A DNA stretch of 64,000 nucleotides from Methanobacteriaceae archaeon (lineage in GTDB: Archaea; Methanobacteriota; Methanobacteria; Methanobacteriales; Methanobacteriaceae), in NCBI GenBank assembly GCA_013403005.1, contig JACBOA010000001.1, positions 395,001 to 459,000 on the forward strand, written 5' to 3'. Under the pieces are notes generated by a model, which did no database searches, had not been told where the DNA came from, and worked only from the letters and a program-made list of their open reading frames with translations. Shown here in pieces: positions 36,102 through 45,201 of the stretch (positions are counted from its first letter, which is position 1; the number at the start of each line of letters is the position of its first letter). A program made the translations under genes and the position numbers.

Positions 36102-37244
36102 TTATTCAACAATGTCTTCGCTGTGCCGTGGTAAAAACCATTTCTGTGCTACAAAGGTGGGAATCACTGCACTGGAAACTACCACTCCTATAAGTACTGA
36201 ATACTGCACTTGGTCTATGTAACCTGCGTTAAGACCGAATAAGCTGGCTATAGTTCCAAATGTTAGTCCTGTACTCATTAAAAGTGTGGTGTACATACTT
36301 CCATTGGGGATGTATTTATTAGCCAGAAAGTAGACTCCCAGGAACTTTGAGACTATTTTTATAGCAAATAATATTATAAACAAACCCAGTGACGCCAATA
36401 TCAACTCAAAAGAAATTTTCAAGCCACCCACTATAAAGAAAATAGGAGTTATTACGGCGTAGGCCACGGTTCTCATCCTAACCATTAATTCTTTCACCTT
36501 TGCCAGCTCTTTAGACATTAGAAGTCCCAATATGAATGCTGGTAGAACTGCCTCCCCATTTCCCAGGGCAGCGAAATACATAAATATCACCAGAATAACG
36601 AATACATATTTTATTTCTGGCTCTATAACTTTATTTTTCAACTTTTCATGGTTGAAAATGTATTTAGAATATTTAGATGCTAGAATTATAACTGCAATGG
36701 AAATTACAATGAATAAGGCAGTGTATAGGTCTGGTTTAATGAAAAGTATGCTCAGCACCAAAACTGTGGACATATCAGTTACAAATGTAGCTGCTAGGAC
36801 AATCTTAGCCAGATTTACATCTGGAAGCTCGGTTTCCATTAACACCGAGTACACCACTGCCAGTGAAGTTGTGGAAAGGGCAATTCCTGCAATCAGAGCT
36901 GCCTGCAGATTCCAGCCAGCTATAAAATAGGTGTAAAGACTTGCCCCTATAAAGGGTGCCAGGAATGAAAAAAACCCTATTAGAAAGCTTTCCTTATATT
37001 TTTCTCGCATGACCTTGGTATCAATTTCTGTTCCTGCCATGAAGGTTAATAGAATCCCACCAAATGAGGCTATAAGGGTCATCCAGTCTGTGGCATGAAG
37101 AAAACCCAGATTTCCAAAAATGGCTCCTATAACTAATTCTATGATAGCTACAGCTAATCCCACTCTCAATGAAATTAAACTTGCTAAAAAGATAGCTATA
37201 ACCAGTACTAATACATTTTCTTGTGCTAATATATCGATTGCCAA
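36102..37244 (-). CDS. Cation/proton antiporter (CPA2 type)
   Basis: The 380-residue protein has about twelve membrane helices and the CPA2/NapA-type core: LVIGAIFGNLGF, GGILLTFMAGTEID, IALSTTSLAVVYSVLMETELPD, VTDMSTVLVLSILF (aspartate-containing helix), AFILGLLMSKE, FFIVGGLKISFE. There is no TrkA-like cytoplasmic domain. It probably exchanges Na+ or K+ for H+. Start: a TTG at 37242-37244 with GAGGAG 6 bases upstream. A tandem structured element lies upstream in the presumed leader. Confidence 0.88.
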   Translation of the reverse strand: MAIDILAQENVLVLVIAIFLASLISLRVGLAVAIIELVIGAIFGNLGFLHATDWMTLIASFGGILLTFMAGTEIDTKVMREKYKESFLIGFFSFLAPFIGASLYTYFIAGWNLQAALIAGIALSTTSLAVVYSVLMETELPDVNLAKIVLAATFVTDMSTVLVLSILFIKPDLYTALFIVISIAVIILASKYSKYIFNHEKLKNKVIEPEIKYVFVILVIFMYFAALGNGEAVLPAFILGLLMSKELAKVKELMVRMRTVAYAVITPIFFIVGGLKISFELILASLGLFIILFAIKIVSKFLGVYFLANKYIPNGSMYTTLLMSTGLTFGTIASLFGLNAGYIDQVQYSVLIGVVVSSAVIPTFVAQKWFLPRHSEDIVE

Positions 37245-37290
37245 GTATATCTCCTCTAAATATTATTTTTTAGTTGATTAGCATTAAATG

Positions 37291-37471
37291 ATGCCAATAA
37301 ATTTACATTAGTATAATTTAGGAGGCATCGGCTTAAAAAATAAGCAATTAAATATTGATAATTGCTGTTAATATATCTAGATAGATAATTTAGTAGCCTG
37401 AGCTAAGATTAAATGCCAATAACTCCTCCTACAATATTGCAGGAGTCATTAGCTTAAAATAAGCGGTTAAA
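37291..37471 (-). promoter_or_regulatory. Two-copy structured RNA element in the antiporter leader
   Basis: Two related segments, 37413-37471 (first on the RNA) and 37291-37352, repeat with a 122-base period. On the minus strand each has a hairpin GCTTA-T(3-5)-TAAGC, then RATGMCTCCT, a variable stem, then TTATTGGCAT. The closing arms ATGCC and GGCAT pair in the second copy. The variable stems differ completely (TAAATT with AATTTA in one, CTCCTGCAA with TTGTAGGAG in the other), but both can fold. That is the pattern of a conserved structure, like a tandem riboswitch; ligand unknown. Confidence 0.45.
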
Positions 37472-37600
37472 GGTGAACTCCATCACCAATCTAATCATAT
37501 CATTTTTTTCTAATAAATAGTTTACACTTCTTATAAACTTCATTGAAACTTTAGTAGTTTCTGGAAAAAATGATAAAAGTAACTTACAGGCCTAAATCAG

Positions 37601-37610
37601 GGTTATAAAT
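37601..37610 (-). promoter_or_regulatory. TATA box candidate for the antiporter operon
   Basis: On the minus strand the bases read ATTTATAACC after an A-rich element, a typical archaeal BRE/TATA layout. The transcript would start near 37579 and include both copies of the structured element. Confidence 0.4.
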
Positions 37611-37982
37611 AGATTTTTGAAATAATGGTTGTCCATAATCTTATGAAATGCAGAAAGATTAAAAAAGTTTTATCAAAATTTATTTTCACCTATCTAAGAT
37701 AAACATTCTACCAAATCAATCTTTGGGATATATAAAAAATTCAAATGATTTATTTTACCTTAGAGAAAGTTCTAAACACGGTATTTGAAAATAATGTTTA
37801 AAGGATGGCTTTAGTAAAGATATTATCCAAACATCCCAAACATCTAATCCAACCATCTCTCTATCCATACCATTGGCAGCCAACTATAATTGGCAAGAAT
37901 AATCGTAGTTATTTCTCTAACCATTTTTATAGAGATAAAAAAAATCTTACTTTAAAAGTCCTAAAAACCCTGCGAAATAATT

Positions 37983-38669
37983 TTATTTACATTTATCTTC
38001 ACATAATACTCCTTTATTCAGCTTAAAAACCATATCGGAATATTTTACAAGTTTCATATCATCACTGAACACCAAAACAGCGTAATCCTTTTTTAGATTT
38101 ACTAAAAGTTTAATCAAATCAGTTGTTTCTGTTGCAGATAGTGAAGAAGTGGGGTCATCAACCAATAGAATTTGTGGTTGATTAATTATGGCCCTTAATA
38201 TGCTGGTTTTTTGCTGTTCTTCTACAGAAATCTCATTAGGATACGATATCCCTTCCAATCCAAAATTTTTGAGCATATCCTGTGCCAAGCTCTTATCATT
38301 ATTACGCATAGGTAACATTACATTCTCCAGCAGGGTTAAATACGGCAATAGGCTTGGATAAGGGGGAACAAAACCCATTTCATTGCGTATTATGTTTAAC
38401 CTTTCATGAGGTGTGGGATTAGTTAAATCAGCTTGGTCAAAAATAACTGACCCGGAACTGGGACTCTCTAACAGACCGGCTATGCGGAACAAGGTTGATT
38501 TTCCTGAACCCATCGGTCCTACTACCATAGTAAACTTTTTCGAATTTAATTTCATGGATACATTGTTAAGAGCCAGAGTTTCACCCTCACCAGGAGTAGG
38601 ATATATTTTGTTTACGGCTTTTAATTGGAGAATTTTTTTAGACAGGGTTGAACACCTCTTTAAAACCAT
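37983..38669 (-). CDS. ABC transporter ATP-binding protein (MacB/LolD type)
   Basis: The 228-residue protein has Walker A GPMGSGKSTL, Q-loop, a variant signature region ISVEEQQKTSILRAI (EEQQ in place of SGGQ), Walker B ILLVDDPTSSLS and a degenerate H-loop (VLVFSDDMKL, no histidine). So catalysis may be weak or altered. It overlaps the upstream FtsX-like gene by 32 bases if ATG 38667-38669 is used. GAGGTG instead lies 7 bases before a CTG at 38643-38645, which is a possible start. Confidence 0.83.
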   Translation of the reverse strand: MVLKRCSTLSKKILQLKAVNKIYPTPGEGETLALNNVSMKLNSKKFTMVVGPMGSGKSTLFRIAGLLESPSSGSVIFDQADLTNPTPHERLNIIRNEMGFVPPYPSLLPYLTLLENVMLPMRNNDKSLAQDMLKNFGLEGISYPNEISVEEQQKTSILRAIINQPQILLVDDPTSSLSATETTDLIKLLVNLKKDYAVLVFSDDMKLVKYSDMVFKLNKGVLCEDKCK

Positions 38670-39324
38670 TTTTGGAAGCTATCCATGAAGGATATAAACT
38701 CAAAATGAAACTCAATCCTGTTGTAAGGGTAATGGTCATGATTATTAACCATCCGGGCAGTACCAGTCCCAAGTCACTGCCGAAGATTTGGGTTAATATG
38801 AACAATCCTAAGCTACCTAGAATCACTCCCAGTACAGATGAAATCAGTCCCAGAATGGTACCTTCCAGGGCGAAAGTAATTAGAATCTGAATTTCAGAAA
38901 ATCCCATAATCTTTAAAAGACCCACATCCCGTCTACGCTCCAATTCATTGAAGAACATGGCAGTATATACACCTATGACACCAATCAATAGTGCTATACT
39001 GGCTATTCCATCCGCCAGAAAAATTAAGCTTTGAATAAAATTTATTATTACATGGGCACCTTGATTTTGTTCTAGGTTTATTCCTAAGGTGGAACTGATA
39101 TATTGAGTTATATTAAGGCTTAAAGTATTATTCCCTGCATTTCCTCCTACTGAATGATTGCCAGTGCTAATACTTTCTAGTCTATCTAAAAAACTGGTAA
39201 CTCCCAGACCAGATCCCACTAGAATTAGAAGAACCAGCACACCAATGGTTACTCCGGTAATTGTGGAAAAATTGCGCATACGATTTCTACGAAGATTTTT
39301 CAGAGCTAATATGTAAATGCGCAT
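38638..39324 (-). CDS. FtsX-like ABC permease, short form
   Basis: The 228-residue protein has an N-terminal helix (MRNFSTITGVTIGVLVLLILVG), a short outer domain of about 70 residues rich in Asn and Ser, and three C-terminal helices of the FtsX/MacB type (GIASIALLIGVIGVYTAMFF, RRDVGLLKIMGFSEIQILITFALEG, GLSFILSLYPSWIASK). This is a full four-helix permease with a reduced extracytoplasmic domain. It overlaps the ABC gene, so the two form one transporter or mechanotransmission complex of unknown cargo. Confidence 0.85.
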   Translation of the reverse strand: MRIYILALKNLRRNRMRNFSTITGVTIGVLVLLILVGSGLGVTSFLDRLESISTGNHSVGGNAGNNTLSLNITQYISSTLGINLEQNQGAHVIINFIQSLIFLADGIASIALLIGVIGVYTAMFFNELERRRDVGLLKIMGFSEIQILITFALEGTILGLISSVLGVILGSLGLFILTQIFGSDLGLVLPGWLIIMTITLTTGLSFILSLYPSWIASKNGFKEVFNPV

Positions 39325-39805
39325 ATAATCACCTGATTAAATAATGGAGTAATAAGGCAAATGGTTCAAACTCAATGCTCATATCATCCTTTAATATTAT
39401 TCCAATTTTGCATTTTTCTATATTTGTTCTATCACTTTTTAAAGGAAAAAAATATTTTTTAATGAACATTATTTTAATTTTTTATACTCCATCCATTTTT
39501 TGTTTTTTTATTTTCCTTACCACAGGCATGGCGGAGTAGGTAGCTGATTCCAACTATTAAAGGACCTACAAATCGGGGATTTGATGTTAAGCTGTGTTGG
39601 ATTTCATAAAAATTTTCAAAATTCTTTTATTATGCTTCCTTCACCAAACAAAGACAAATCACGTCAAAAACTTTTTGCAAATATCCCTCAACCCACCCAA
39701 AAAACCTTTACAAAACCCATGTTAGAATAAAATTAATTATAATAAAATAATCAATATTATCAATTAAACCCATGATTTACTCAAACCTTCGCTGAAGTGA
39801 TTATG
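39325..39805. other. Divergent intergenic region upstream of mntA
   Basis: About 480 AT-rich bases. It should hold the promoters of the FtsX-like gene (left) and of mntA (right). A short GC-rich patch at 39524-39580 can form a 6-bp stem (GTAGGT 39536-39541 with ACCTAC 39564-39569), perhaps the remnant of a small RNA. No gene was identified. Confidence 0.4.
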
Positions 39806-40099
39806 ATGAAAACATTACAGGAAATAAAGGATATTCTGATTTCAAACAGGAAACGGATTTATAGTAAGTATCATGTAAAAGAAATTGGAATATTCGGTTC
39901 ATATGTTCGAGGGGAGCAGAAAGAAGATAGTGATGTTGATATACTTGTTGAATTTGAGGAACCTGTGAGTTTATTAAGATTGGTTAATTTTGAGAACTTT
40001 CTACAAGATCTAACTGGTGTTAAAGTTGATGTTATTCCTAAAAAAAATATCCGGCCGGAGTTAAGGGAAATTATCCTTAATGAGGTAAGTTATATATGA
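39806..40099 (+). CDS. mntA: MntA-type nucleotidyltransferase antitoxin
   Basis: A 97-residue minimal nucleotidyltransferase with the GSYVRGEQKEDSDVDILVEF stretch, i.e. GS-x10-DxD, the active site of MNT proteins. In characterised pairs MntA inactivates the HepT RNase by adding AMP units to it. The next gene, hepT, overlaps by ATGA (40096-40099), the classic arrangement. Start at ATG 39806, second of two adjacent ATGs, because GTGAT lies 6 bases before it. Confidence 0.88.
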   Translation: MKTLQEIKDILISNRKRIYSKYHVKEIGIFGSYVRGEQKEDSDVDILVEFEEPVSLLRLVNFENFLQDLTGVKVDVIPKKNIRPELREIILNEVSYI

Positions 40100-40443
40100 A
40101 AAGAGATGTTTCAATTTATTTAAAAGATATTCTTGAGAACATAAAATTAATTGAATTATTCATTTCTAAAATGAGTTATGAAGAGTTTGAAGGAGATAAA
40201 AAGACTTATTATGCAGTTATAAGATGTATTGAGATTATTGGGGAAGCAGTAAAGCATATACCTGATTCTGTCAGACAGGAATATCCTGAAATTCCATGGA
40301 AAGATATAGCAGGCATGAGAGATAAAGTTATTCATTTCTACTTTGGAGTTGATCTGGAAATAGTCTGGTTAACTATCACTAAAGATATTCCCGAAATAAA
40401 AACAATAATAAAAAAGGTATTAGAAGATTATGATTTAAAATAG
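40096..40443 (+). CDS. hepT: HepT-type HEPN RNase toxin
   Basis: The 115-residue helical protein carries GMRDKVIHFYFGVD, the R-x4-H HEPN RNase motif. The tyrosine that MntA AMPylates in HepT is plausibly the one in HFYF. It forms a toxin-antitoxin pair with MntA and starts inside the mntA stop codon. Length and composition are typical of DUF86/HepT. Confidence 0.87.
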   Translation: MKRDVSIYLKDILENIKLIELFISKMSYEEFEGDKKTYYAVIRCIEIIGEAVKHIPDSVRQEYPEIPWKDIAGMRDKVIHFYFGVDLEIVWLTITKDIPEIKTIIKKVLEDYDLK

Positions 40444-40641
40444 ATTTCTAGAACATATTAGATGCAATTGGAAAGATTATATGATAATAATTTTGTTCTA
40501 ATTGAATGAATTTTAAATAAAGGAGAAAATTGAAAATTTAACTAGTCACAATTGCGTTTTTCTATTTGCCGTATTTATTCTAAACTTTGCAGGGGCATAG
40601 ATTACCATCAATAAGTCTAGGAGAGTGTTTTGGTGATCTTT

Positions 40642-40656
40642 CCCTGTTTAGCAGGG
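40642..40656 (+). terminator. Hairpin with T-rich tail downstream of hepT
   Basis: CCCTG at 40642-40646 pairs with CAGGG at 40652-40656 over a 5-base loop and is followed by TGGGTTTTGGTTTTTC. This looks like an intrinsic terminator for hepT on the plus strand, 200 bp after its stop. Confidence 0.35.
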
Positions 40657-40874
40657 TGGGTTTTGGTTTTTCATTCAATGATTCTATAATACCAAGATTC
40701 CTGCAAATTTAGCAAGTCCACTGATAATTTGAAGGGGATAAGATACAAAAAAAATAGCATATAAAATTAAGCAAATAACATTAATAATGCTTAAATATAG
40801 CATCTAAAACTGCTATGGGTAGCTATGGTAAATTAGACAGTGATATTTTGTTAAAAGTAAAAAAATAAGAAATA

Positions 40875-40890
40875 GGAGGTATAAACCTCC
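40875..40890 (-). terminator. Hairpin with T-rich tail after PAN
   Basis: GGAGGT at 40875-40880 and ACCTCC at 40885-40890 form a 6-bp stem with a 4-base loop 10 bp after the PAN stop codon. On the minus strand the stem is followed by TATTTCTTATTTTTTTAC. It looks like an intrinsic terminator. Confidence 0.5.
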
Positions 40891-40900
40891 AAACTGGAAT

Positions 40901-42152
<1,252 letters not shown>

Positions 42153-42374
42153 TAGATTTGTGGAGAAAAATAATATCAGCTTATATTGATATTATTCAAT
42201 GGATTTATTGTCTTTAATAATATTTAAGTATTGAGGTGTCTAATTATATACCAATAAAATCTCCTTAAATGACCCATGTTATTTATAAAGAAGGTCATTT
42301 AAACCCAATTATAATTACCCGATTATAATTGGTCAGGTATTAAACATTCCACCAATAAACTATAAGGGATCACA

Positions 42375-42851
42375 ATGAGATGCGAGATATGCGGAAAAAA
42401 GCTTATTGGAAAGCCATTAAGGACAAAAATTGAAAATTCAGTTATGCTAACATGTAATGAATGTTCTAAATTCGGTAAAGTTCAAAAAGAGCCACCCAGA
42501 CCTCAGAAAGGCCCTGGTAGGAGAGTTCCTTCTGGTGGCAGAAGATATTACAGATCTCAAGAACCAACTCAGGAAGTAATTGAGGATTATCAAACGGTTA
42601 TCAGACAGGCGAGGGAAAAAAGGGGCTGGTCCAGGGAGGATCTTGGTGAGAAAATATATGAAAAGGTTTCAGTGATCAACAGACTGGAATCAGGGAAAAT
42701 GGTCCCTGATCTGAAACTAGCAAGAAAACTGGAACGCACATTAAAGATCACTCTACTGGAAAAAACAGAAGAAGCACACCTTGATGATTTGAGTGGTTCC
42801 CACATGAGAGGTGCTACTATTGGAGATATCGCACGTATAAAAAAGGGTTAA
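42375..42851 (+). CDS. Archaeal multiprotein bridging factor aMBF1
   Basis: The 158-residue protein has an N-terminal zinc-ribbon (CEICGKKL ... CNECSKFG), a basic Pro/Arg-rich linker (RPQKGPGRRVPSGGRR) and a C-terminal Cro-type helix-turn-helix (QAREKRGWSREDLGEKIYEKVSVINRLESGKMVPDLKLARKLERTLKI). This is the archaeal MBF1 layout. It acts with transcription or ribosome complexes. It lies divergent to PAN, as in relatives I recall. Confidence 0.9.
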   Translation: MRCEICGKKLIGKPLRTKIENSVMLTCNECSKFGKVQKEPPRPQKGPGRRVPSGGRRYYRSQEPTQEVIEDYQTVIRQAREKRGWSREDLGEKIYEKVSVINRLESGKMVPDLKLARKLERTLKITLLEKTEEAHLDDLSGSHMRGATIGDIARIKKG

Positions 42852-42988
42852 TATGCAGGGATTTTTTTAATTGGGAATAAATGTCCAGCTAGTTGGGGTT
42901 TATTGAAATATTAGGTTAATTGATAGATGCAGGGAATGCAAAAAAAATAAGTTAAACTTCAACTTTTTTTATAAGCCCCTAATTCTTT

Positions 42989-43354
42989 TCACTTCCCATT
43001 TATAGCTTTTTTAGCAGAGTAATAGCCTTTAAGAGGGGGAAGTGTTCTGAAAATCTTTTTTAAATCTTCCCATTCTTTGTATTCATGGCTAATTACTATG
43101 AGGTGAGCCGGGGGATGTATTTTCTTCACCTGCATTATGGAACGAGTCACATCTTCCTCAACAGACACTAAAACTGCTATTTTGCTTTTTGATCTTAACT
43201 TAGCACTGATAATGCTTTGAGCATATTCATCAGCCATTTTAGTGTCCATGATTCTAGGGGAACCATTGATTCTGAGATGGGCATGTCTTTCAATATCTGC
43301 CAGGCTGTTGAGGATTTTTGACTGGGTTTGGCCACGAATCAAAATAAGAGTCAT
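42989..43354 (-). CDS. DUF356 family protein
   Basis: The 121-residue protein has the DUF356 motif IHPPAH (KKIHPPAHLIVISHEYKEW), which is known only from a small family of archaeal proteins of unknown function. The first residues MTLILIRG match too. It begins 1 base after the stop of the exported-protein gene (43358-44626), and AAGGCGG is upstream of its start. It is therefore the last gene of the three-gene run that begins at 45072. Confidence 0.85.
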   Translation of the reverse strand: MTLILIRGQTQSKILNSLADIERHAHLRINGSPRIMDTKMADEYAQSIISAKLRSKSKIAVLVSVEEDVTRSIMQVKKIHPPAHLIVISHEYKEWEDLKKIFRTLPPLKGYYSAKKAINGK

Positions 43355-43357
43355 TGG

Positions 43358-44626
43358 CTACCGCCTTTTTTTTAGGAATGAAGTGATTAGTGTGCTGCGG
43401 AATAGAACCAGAATTATCAGTATCAGCCCTATTGCGGTTTGTATACTGCCTGTTATGTCCAGAACTGACGTGCTTATTGGCAGATTCCATGGTGGTGATG
43501 TTCTGCCTTCAGGAAGCGGCTTGAAATAAACTCCTACCGAACGGGTGCTTTCCACGATGTTAATGTCCTTAGGCTCTATGTAGTTAACTCCTACCAGCAG
43601 TCCGTTGTCAATGGCTTTGTTCAGTGCACTGGCTATGCTGGCAGCGTTGTATCCATTTTTCTTAACTGAATATTGTACTATTTCTTCCGTAGTTTCACTA
43701 ACACCAGGAGCATCTGTTCCGTAAACTGATACGCTGGTTCCATTGGCAGTTACAGTTATGGTTTCCACCAGGGCATCGTAGGCATAAATAGTCTTCAATG
43801 GTGTTCCATCATAGGGGCAGGTCTGATAATTCTCTGCTGCAGGGAAGGCAATACTCCAACCATCTTTAGGACATTCTTTGGCATATGGTTCGTCCATGGG
43901 GTAACCAGTGGTGTTGAGTTTGGATGGGGTGAACATGTCACCAGTGGTTAAAGATGAAACCAGGTTGTCCCCTCCACCTCCGTATTTCTCACCAGATTTC
44001 ACTGCCACATTTTTAAAAGCCGCACCTAATATCTCGGTGGCAGGATAACCATCACGAATCATTTTACCAATCAAAATGGCAGTGTCCTGACGAACTGATT
44101 CTGCAGTACCATAAAGTGGATTCCCATGAGTGTTACGCAGGTGTATTATGGCTCCTTTCTGCCCTGCAGGGAGAGTGGCCAAACCACCTGATACAGGGGT
44201 GGCAGTGATGGTTCCATCTCCTGCAACTGTCACCACATAGGCATCGAAGGATCCTCCTACTGCAGCTCCAATGGTAGGGCCACCAGTCATTACCCTGATT
44301 CCGGAAAAGCTGCTGGCTGCACTGGCTGCTGTTGAAGCTGTGGCTCCGTTATTCAATCTTTTAATGGTTTCTACTATGGCTGCCAGTCGAGGAGTTTCAT
44401 TTCCTTCACCTCCAGAGAGAACTGCAAAGTGTTTTTCCTTGGACATGATAAATGTGGACTGGAACATATTATCTGCAAAGGACATACTCCCTGCAGCAGC
44501 TCCATTGGGGTCTTTTCCCGTGGGATCTGTGATGATCACTATGTTACAGGTGGCAGCTGCGGTGTTAACCAGCAGCAGTAATGTCACCAGCAATACCATA
44601 ATTCTGGATAAATATTTTTTAATCAT
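43358..44626 (-). CDS. Exported, membrane-anchored protein of the cell-wall locus
   Basis: The 422-residue protein has a signal peptide of about 25 residues, a large outer domain and a C-terminal helix (TGSIQTAIGLILIILVLFRST) followed by a basic FLKKRR tail. The outer domain has Gly/Ala-rich stretches (GGPTIGAAVGGSFDAYVV), a CPKDG...CPYDGTPL four-element patch that could bind a metal, and a NGDTGY-like repeat around residues 220-260. I do not recognise a family. The gene sits between DUF356 and the small exported protein in the pseudomurein region, hinting at a surface or wall role. GGTGAA lies 7 bases before the ATG. Confidence 0.7.
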   Translation of the reverse strand: MIKKYLSRIMVLLVTLLLLVNTAAATCNIVIITDPTGKDPNGAAAGSMSFADNMFQSTFIMSKEKHFAVLSGGEGNETPRLAAIVETIKRLNNGATASTAASAASSFSGIRVMTGGPTIGAAVGGSFDAYVVTVAGDGTITATPVSGGLATLPAGQKGAIIHLRNTHGNPLYGTAESVRQDTAILIGKMIRDGYPATEILGAAFKNVAVKSGEKYGGGGDNLVSSLTTGDMFTPSKLNTTGYPMDEPYAKECPKDGWSIAFPAAENYQTCPYDGTPLKTIYAYDALVETITVTANGTSVSVYGTDAPGVSETTEEIVQYSVKKNGYNAASIASALNKAIDNGLLVGVNYIEPKDINIVESTRSVGVYFKPLPEGRTSPPWNLPISTSVLDITGSIQTAIGLILIILVLFRSTLITSFLKKRR

Positions 44627-44637
44627 AATAGCTTCAC

Positions 44638-45072
44638 CTATGAGGAAGTTTGATTAATTTGTACTGTGGAGAAGTCTTCGATTACATTCACAGTTAATAT
44701 GCCTGTTTGTTTGTCTAATTTCACATCCACAGCTTTTATAGGGGTGGCCTTGGTACCGGGAACAGTTGACATCATGGCTGCCAGTCTAGCGTTTTCCAGG
44801 GCCTCATTTAAAGGAACTTTTCTTTTGCTGGTAATTAGGGTGTCTCCCTGGATGTAACTTCCAGATCGAAAACCTACATTGGCAATGTTAGCTTTGATGG
44901 AGTCTGAAGGTACAATATCATTCCCTTTAACAATTATTCCCGCTATGGGAACTCCTTTTTCAGTCTCTGTTGAAGAAGCGTAGGACATGTATGACATCAG
45001 CCTTCCGGATGTGATAAGAATAAAAGCCAGCATTAGAATAATCAGGGTGTCTCTCCTTACTTTAATAAACAT
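44638..45072 (-). CDS. Small exported protein with POTRA-like segment
   Basis: The 144-residue protein has an N-terminal helix (IILMLAFILITSGRLMSYMSYA) that anchors it to the membrane or acts as a signal peptide. Outside the cell it has IAGIIVKGNDIVPSDSIKANIANVGFRSGSY, which has the GN-x-IxxxxI...VG order of POTRA domains of FtsQ and BamA, then LNEALENARLAAM and VKLDKQTGILTVNVIEDF. POTRA assignment is by eye and untested. GGTGAA lies 6 bases before the start. It heads the three-gene run with the exported protein and DUF356. Confidence 0.65.
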   Translation of the reverse strand: MFIKVRRDTLIILMLAFILITSGRLMSYMSYASSTETEKGVPIAGIIVKGNDIVPSDSIKANIANVGFRSGSYIQGDTLITSKRKVPLNEALENARLAAMMSTVPGTKATPIKAVDVKLDKQTGILTVNVIEDFSTVQINQTSS

Positions 45073-45201
45073 CTTCTTTTCACCTATAAATTAGTTCTCC
45101 TCGATTAAATATTATTTCCGGATATATTAATTCATTTGAACTTTTTAATTCATTTAAGTTTCAATCATTTTTTTTTGGTTATAATACTTCTCTATGAAAT
45201 T

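Larger units (their letters stand above)
37245..37982. other. Long intergenic region holding the antiporter leader
   Basis: About 740 bases between an ABC gene stop and the antiporter start, both on the minus strand. It contains the tandem structured element (37291-37471) and a TATA-like ATTTATAACC on the minus strand at 37601-37610, with an A-rich BRE. The RNA start would then be near 37579, making a leader of about 335 nt. A 73-codon plus-strand frame at 37805-38026 has no ribosome binding site and is not called a gene. Confidence 0.5.
40444..40900. other. Convergent region between hepT and PAN
   Basis: About 460 bases between convergent genes. It contains two terminator-like hairpins, one at 40642-40656 (CCCTG / CAGGG followed by T-rich sequence) and one next to the PAN stop (40875-40890). 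No gene was recognised. Confidence 0.5.

Noticed and set aside
37805..38026. 73-codon plus-strand frame before the ABC gene
   Set aside because: No ribosome binding site, biased AT-rich composition and overlap with the ABC stop. Not called a gene.
39524..39585. tRNA-like or H/ACA-like GC patch with a 6-bp stem
   Set aside because: No complete cloverleaf, T-arm or box could be built. Mentioned only as a patch in the spacer.
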